Below, piece by piece: positions 60,462-64,000 of a stretch of 64,000 bases of DNA (within the stretch, counting starts at the first letter, position 1; each line of letters opens with the position of its first letter). Source of the stretch: Tropicimonas sediminicola (GTDB lineage Bacteria; Pseudomonadota; Alphaproteobacteria; Rhodobacterales; Rhodobacteraceae); assembly GCF_900188335.1 (NCBI RefSeq), contig NZ_FZOY01000004.1, positions 248,001 to 312,000 of the forward strand, in the 5' to 3' direction. The position numbers and the translations under genes are program-made. The notes below the pieces were generated by a model. The model searched no databases and was not told the origin of the DNA. It saw nothing but the letters and a program-made list of their open reading frames with translations.

Positions 60462-61315
60462 TGGCACAGCACAACGGCATGGTCGAAAAGCGCGGCGCCG
60501 GGCTCTGGCTCACCCATCTGGGCCTGATCATCGGCGTCGCCTTCATCTTCTTCCCGATCTGGCTCGCCTTCGTCGCATCGACGGTCGAGCAGCAGGACAT
60601 CGTGCGCCCGCCGATGCCCCTGCTGCCGGGCGACCAGTTCTTCGAGAACTACTCCCGCGCGCTGACCTCGGGCGTCAACGCGCCGGTGGCGCGGATGCTG
60701 GTGAACTCGGGCGTGATGGCGCTCGGGATCGCACTCGGCAAGATCGTGATCTCGCTGCTCTCGGCCTTCGCGATCGTCTACTTCCGCTTCCCGCTCCGGA
60801 AGGTCTTCTTCTGGCTGATCTTCCTGACGCTGATGCTGCCCGTGGAGGTGCGCATCGTGCCGACCTACGAGGTGGCGGCCAATTTCGGGATGCTCAACAG
60901 CTACTCCGGCCTGATCTTCCCGCTGATCGCCTCGGCCACGGCGACCTTCCTGTTCCGGCAGTTCTTCATGACCGTTCCGGACGAGCTGGCCGAGGCCGCC
61001 CGAGTCGATGGCGCTCGGCCCATGCGGTTCTTCCTCGACATCCTGCTGCCGATGAGCCGCACCAACATCGCCGCGCTCTTCGTGATCCTCTTCATCTACG
61101 GCTGGAACCAGTATCTCTGGCCGCTGCTGATCACGACAGATCCGGAGATGAATACCATCGTGATGGGCATCAAGCAGATGTTCCCCTCCGGCGACGACAT
61201 CGCCGACTGGCCGGTGATCATGGCGACATCGATCCTGGCCATGGTGCCACCGATCATCGTGGTGATCGGAATGCAGCGGCTGTTCATCCGCGGCCTTGTG
61301 GAAAGTGAGAAATAG
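60461..61315 (+). CDS. ugpE: Glycerol-3-phosphate ABC permease UgpE
   Basis: Second permease, 284 residues, six helices. [14 protein letters not shown] near the start, [36 protein letters not shown] and the EAA loop [25 protein letters not shown] match UgpE. It pairs with UgpA as the channel. ugpC starts immediately after its stop codon. Confidence 0.94.
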   Translation: MAQHNGMVEKRGAGLWLTHLGLIIGVAFIFFPIWLAFVASTVEQQDIVRPPMPLLPGDQFFENYSRALTSGVNAPVARMLVNSGVMALGIALGKIVISLLSAFAIVYFRFPLRKVFFWLIFLTLMLPVEVRIVPTYEVAANFGMLNSYSGLIFPLIASATATFLFRQFFMTVPDELAEAARVDGARPMRFFLDILLPMSRTNIAALFVILFIYGWNQYLWPLLITTDPEMNTIVMGIKQMFPSGDDIADWPVIMATSILAMVPPIIVVIGMQRLFIRGLVESEK

Positions 61316-62320
61316 ATGGCGACAGTTTCGCTCGAAAACCTGAAGAAGAGCTTCGGCAAGACGGACGTCATCCATGGCGTCGACATCGAGATCGAGGATG
61401 GCGAGTTCATCGTCATCGTCGGCCCCTCCGGCTGCGGCAAGTCCACCCTGCTGCGCATGGTGGCGGGGCTGGAGACGGTGACCAGCGGCGAGGTCCGGAT
61501 CGGCGGCACGCGGGTCAACGAGGTCGAGCCGATGGACCGGGACATCGCGATGGTGTTCCAGAACTACGCGCTCTACCCGCACATGTCGGTCTTCGACAAC
61601 ATGGCCTACGGGCTCAAGATCGCGAAGGTGCCGCGGGCGGAGATCGAGGCGCGCGTTCAGACGGCCGCGCGGATGTTGCAGCTCGAGGAATACCTCAAGC
61701 GCCGCCCGCGCGAGTTGTCGGGCGGCCAGCGCCAGCGCGTCGCCATGGGGCGCGCGATCGTGCGCAAGCCGGCGGTGTTCCTGTTCGACGAACCGCTCAG
61801 CAACCTCGACGCCAAGCTCCGGGTGCAGATGCGGCTGGAGATCAAGGCGCTGCAGCGCGAACTGGGGGTCACCTCGCTCTATGTCACCCATGACCAGGTG
61901 GAGGCGATGACCTTGGCCGACCGCATGATCGTGATGCACGACGGGGTCGCCGACCAGGTCGGCGCGCCACTGGAGGTCTACGCCAACCCGCAGACCGCTT
62001 TCGTCGCCGGCTTCATCGGTTCGCCGCCGACGAATTTCCTCGATGCCGGACGCGTCGGCGGCGGGCCGGCGGGCGCGCAGGTGGGCATCCGCCCGGAGCA
62101 TGTCCGGCTAGGGGCGACCGGCAAGCTCGCGGCCACGGTCGCCTATGCCGAGGCGCTTGGCGCCGAAACGCTGGTCCATCTGCGCACCGAGGACGGCGCG
62201 GCGATCACCGTTCGCCAGGACGCAGGGGAGCCGATCCCCGCGGAGGGCGCTTCGCTCCACCTCGACTGGAGCCCGGAGCACCAGATGGTCTTCGGCGCGG
62301 ACGGCCGGCGCGCCGGCTGA
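61316..62320 (+). CDS. ugpC: Glycerol-3-phosphate ABC ATP-binding protein UgpC
   Basis: ATPase of 334 residues energising UgpAE: Walker [11 protein letters not shown]-loop [12 protein letters not shown], signature LSGGQRQR, Walker [13 protein letters not shown]-loop [15 protein letters not shown] and a C-terminal TOBE domain with IRPEHVRL. It directly abuts ugpE. The operon DeoR-HAD-ugpBAEC appears to end here; a hairpin at 62328-62352 lies before the converging coiled-coil gene. Confidence 0.95.
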   Translation: MATVSLENLKKSFGKTDVIHGVDIEIEDGEFIVIVGPSGCGKSTLLRMVAGLETVTSGEVRIGGTRVNEVEPMDRDIAMVFQNYALYPHMSVFDNMAYGLKIAKVPRAEIEARVQTAARMLQLEEYLKRRPRELSGGQRQRVAMGRAIVRKPAVFLFDEPLSNLDAKLRVQMRLEIKALQRELGVTSLYVTHDQVEAMTLADRMIVMHDGVADQVGAPLEVYANPQTAFVAGFIGSPPTNFLDAGRVGGGPAGAQVGIRPEHVRLGATGKLAATVAYAEALGAETLVHLRTEDGAAITVRQDAGEPIPAEGASLHLDWSPEHQMVFGADGRRAG

Positions 62321-62327
62321 GCCTTGC

Positions 62328-62352
62328 GCCCTGCGCCGACGCGGCGCGGGGC
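62328..62352. terminator. Hairpin between converging ugpC and coiled-coil gene
   Basis: GCCCTGCGCC (62328-62337) pairs with GGCGCGGGGC (62343-62352), one G-T pair, loop GACGC. There is no T run, so termination is tentative. Confidence 0.42.
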
Positions 62353-62386
62353 GACCGTCACCAAGGACCCGAGCGGGCCGCGCAGG

Positions 62387-62644
62387 TCACTCGGACTTGG
62401 TGATCTGCTTGCGCAGCCAGCGGGCGCGGGCCATCTGGTCGTGAACGATCTTGAGCTTGGCTTCGAGACGTTCCCGTTTCGACGGCTTGGTCGCCTTCTC
62501 AAGGTCCTTGCGAAGCGCCTCCTGCTTGGCTTCGAGCTTGAGGATGACCTTCTCGACATGACGGACCTTGATCCGGTCAGCCTTGTCGCTCTTCAGCCTG
62601 GCGTAATAGTCGTCCAGCCGGGCAATCGTCTTTTCCAGGGCCAT
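62387..62644 (-). CDS. Small basic coiled-coil protein
   Basis: An 85-residue, highly charged protein predicted to be almost wholly helical: ALEKTIARLDDYYARLKSDKADRIKV, VEKVILKLEAKQEALRKDLEKATKPSKRERLEAKLKIVHDQMARARWL. Leu/Ile spacing suggests a coiled coil or helical hairpin. I do not recognise a named family. GGAGG lies eight bases before the ATG, and it follows the Na/Pi cotransporter gene by about 50 bases on the same strand, so the two are probably cotranscribed. Confidence 0.72.
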   Translation of the reverse strand: MALEKTIARLDDYYARLKSDKADRIKVRHVEKVILKLEAKQEALRKDLEKATKPSKRERLEAKLKIVHDQMARARWLRKQITKSE

Positions 62645-62693
62645 CGTGCCATCCTCCGGATGTGCCGTTGCAGCCTTCGGCGGATCGCCCCGC

Positions 62694-64000
62694 TCAGGCC
62701 GACAACTCCTGAATCTCGTCTTCCTCGAGGGCGAGGATCCGTTCAACCTCGGCAACCGCGCCCTCAGTCTCGATATAATACACCCGGGCCGCTTCGATCA
62801 GGTCCGTCATTGCCGCATAGGCATAATCGGAATCGTTGAGGAAGGAGGTCGCCGTGGCGGCGCCGATCCTGCGGTCACGGATCAATTCCTCGACCAGCCG
62901 CGTCGAGTTCTTGCGGTCGCGCTCCACCTGGATCCGTTCGTCGTCCAGCCAGAGGCTCGACCGCATCTCCGGGTCGCTCCGCTCGAGATCGTCGATCTCG
63001 ACGAGGATGCGGGCGATCTCGGTGCGCAGACCGTTGTAGAGATCCGTCGCCGTCCCCTTCGGGTGGGTGGTGTAGGCGCTGGCGTTGCGGCGCATGTGCT
63101 TGACCGCCTTGACCGCGCGGACCGTGCGCTGCGCGGCGTCCCAGAGCAGGTGAACCTGCTCCATCGTGTCCTTTGGCAGGCTCTGCGTCCCGGCCCGCGT
63201 GGCGAATTCCACGATTGCGGCATAGAGCGACTTGACCCGGGTCTCGTAGAGCTCGTCGAACTCCAGCTCCATCGGTTCGGTGCTGGCGGCCACGGTCGCG
63301 GCGATGTCGTCGCTGGCGTAGATCTCCTCGCGGTGCAGGTTCAGGCCGTGGGCGATGAGGGCGATGGCGTTGTCCTGCAGGTGCCGGACCTCGTTGCGCA
63401 TGGCTGCTACGATCGTCGCGGGGAAGCCGTCCACCGCCTCGCTGAGATACCTGGGCTTGCTGACATCCGGCTCCGGCTCGGGGATCGTCCGCTCCAGCAG
63501 GGCGATCAGCCGACCGATCAGCGGCACCATGATCGCGACGCCGAGAACGTTGAAGATCGTGTGGAAGACAGCGAGCTTGAGCGCGTAATCCTCCGCATCG
63601 ATCCCGACGAGATCGCTGATCTCGTCGACCGCCCAGACGATCTGGTTGATCAGGACGAGCGCCACCCCGGCGGTCACCAGGTTGAACAGCAGGTGCGCCA
63701 GCGCCAGCCGCTTGCCCTGGAAATTCGCGGTGAGCGACCCGATGATGGCGGTGACCGTGGTGCCGATATTTGCCCCGATCGCCAGCGCGATGGCGTTCTC
63801 GTAGGAGACCTGCCCCGCCGCCAGCGCGGTGATCGTCAGCACCATCGTCGCGTGGCTCGACTGCATGACCACCGTCGCCGCCGCCCCGATGAGCGTATAG
63901 ACCACCAGCCCGAGCACGCCCGTCATCGCGAACCGGGTGAGGTCGAACTGTTCCTTGAAGGAGTCGAACCCCTCCTTCATGTGGTGGATGCCGAGGAAGA
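62694..64000 (-). CDS. Na/Pi cotransporter family protein, C-terminal part
   Basis: The gene runs off the right edge; the visible 435 residues are the C-terminal portion. The membrane part has the second family repeat with the QSSHAT motif (VVMQSSHATMVLTITALAAGQVSYENAIALAIGANIGTTVTAIIGS), the signature of NptA/YjbB sodium-phosphate cotransporters. From about 200 residues before the end a PhoU-like helical domain follows (MRNEVRHLQDNAIALIAHGLNL ... HMRRNASAYTTHP), typical of the bacterial Na/Pi proteins with a fused PhoU region. It may move phosphate or related anions. Confidence 0.9.
   Translation of the reverse strand, partial: FLGIHHMKEGFDSFKEQFDLTRFAMTGVLGLVVYTLIGAAATVVMQSSHATMVLTITALAAGQVSYENAIALAIGANIGTTVTAIIGSLTANFQGKRLALAHLLFNLVTAGVALVLINQIVWAVDEISDLVGIDAEDYALKLAVFHTIFNVLGVAIMVPLIGRLIALLERTIPEPEPDVSKPRYLSEAVDGFPATIVAAMRNEVRHLQDNAIALIAHGLNLHREEIYASDDIAATVAASTEPMELEFDELYETRVKSLYAAIVEFATRAGTQSLPKDTMEQVHLLWDAAQRTVRAVKAVKHMRRNASAYTTHPKGTATDLYNGLRTEIARILVEIDDLERSDPEMRSSLWLDDERIQVERDRKNSTRLVEELIRDRRIGAATATSFLNDSDYAYAAMTDLIEAARVYYIETEGAVAEVERILALEEDEIQELSA

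Overview
The window is a high-GC, gene-dense piece of alphaproteobacterial chromosome, most likely from the Rhodobacteraceae (Roseobacter group). The evidence is an Mcl1-type malyl-CoA lyase with family-typical length and metal ligands, the zinc-ribbon/ftsE/ftsX/plsC neighbourhood, a Hint-domain protein, three carbohydrate/peptide ABC systems, an imelysin iron locus, and short intergenic repeats that I associate with roseobacter genomes. I see no rRNA, tRNA, prophage, transposase or CRISPR array. Many genes overlap by the 4-base ATGA/GTGA junction.

Layout. 1-6.5 kb: housekeeping (ASCH-domain protein fragment, pheS, a SulP transporter without STAS, a Hint protein, rplT-rpmI with a good promoter and terminator, a small membrane protein, pyk). 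6.6-11.3 kb: N-formylglutamate amidohydrolase, DUF1244, a small membrane-anchored protein, then dgcN-dgcA-dat for D-glutamate/D-amino-acid use. 11.5-17.3 kb: accA, mcl1, zinc-ribbon protein, ftsE-ftsX-plsC. 17.6-20.2 kb: purine catabolism (puuD, allantoicase), divergent. 20.2-24.9 kb: a pqiA-pqiA-pqiB-pqiC lipid-transport operon, with a 222-bp repeat between pqiB and pqiC. 25-32 kb: an MscS channel and an oppABCDF operon. 32.7-37.4 kb: an iron locus (imelysin, bfd, bfr, di-heme oxidoreductase, DUF1513). 37.6-40.5 kb: methyltransferase, phosphohexomutase, NnrU-like protein.

40.5-50.7 kb: a divergent amino-sugar regulon. One arm is murQ, an ABC transporter and a Gfo/Idh/MocA oxidoreductase. The other is a BadF-type kinase, a GntR regulator, a SIS-domain deaminase/isomerase and nagA. 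Two matching 18-bp operator candidates lie between the arms. Together they look like a non-PTS route for MurNAc/GlcNAc from peptidoglycan or chitin. 50.9-54.0 kb: feoA-feoB-Cys-rich membrane protein. 54.0-56.1 kb: a BKACE (DUF849) enzyme and an agmatinase-type ureohydrolase. 56.3-62.3 kb: DeoR regulator, HAD-IIA phosphatase and ugpBAEC for glycerol-3-phosphate. 62.4-64 kb: a small coiled-coil protein and a Na/Pi cotransporter cut by the window edge.

The most interesting non-coding signals are: (1) two 222-bp inverted-repeat elements whose internal hairpin shows a compensatory base-pair change; (2) a dispersed GGATATTT...AGAAGAA intergenic motif in about seven places, oriented with transcription wherever its flanking genes are co-directional; (3) a perfect GC hairpin right after the solute-binding-protein gene in all three ABC operons; (4) the paired GntR-type operators.
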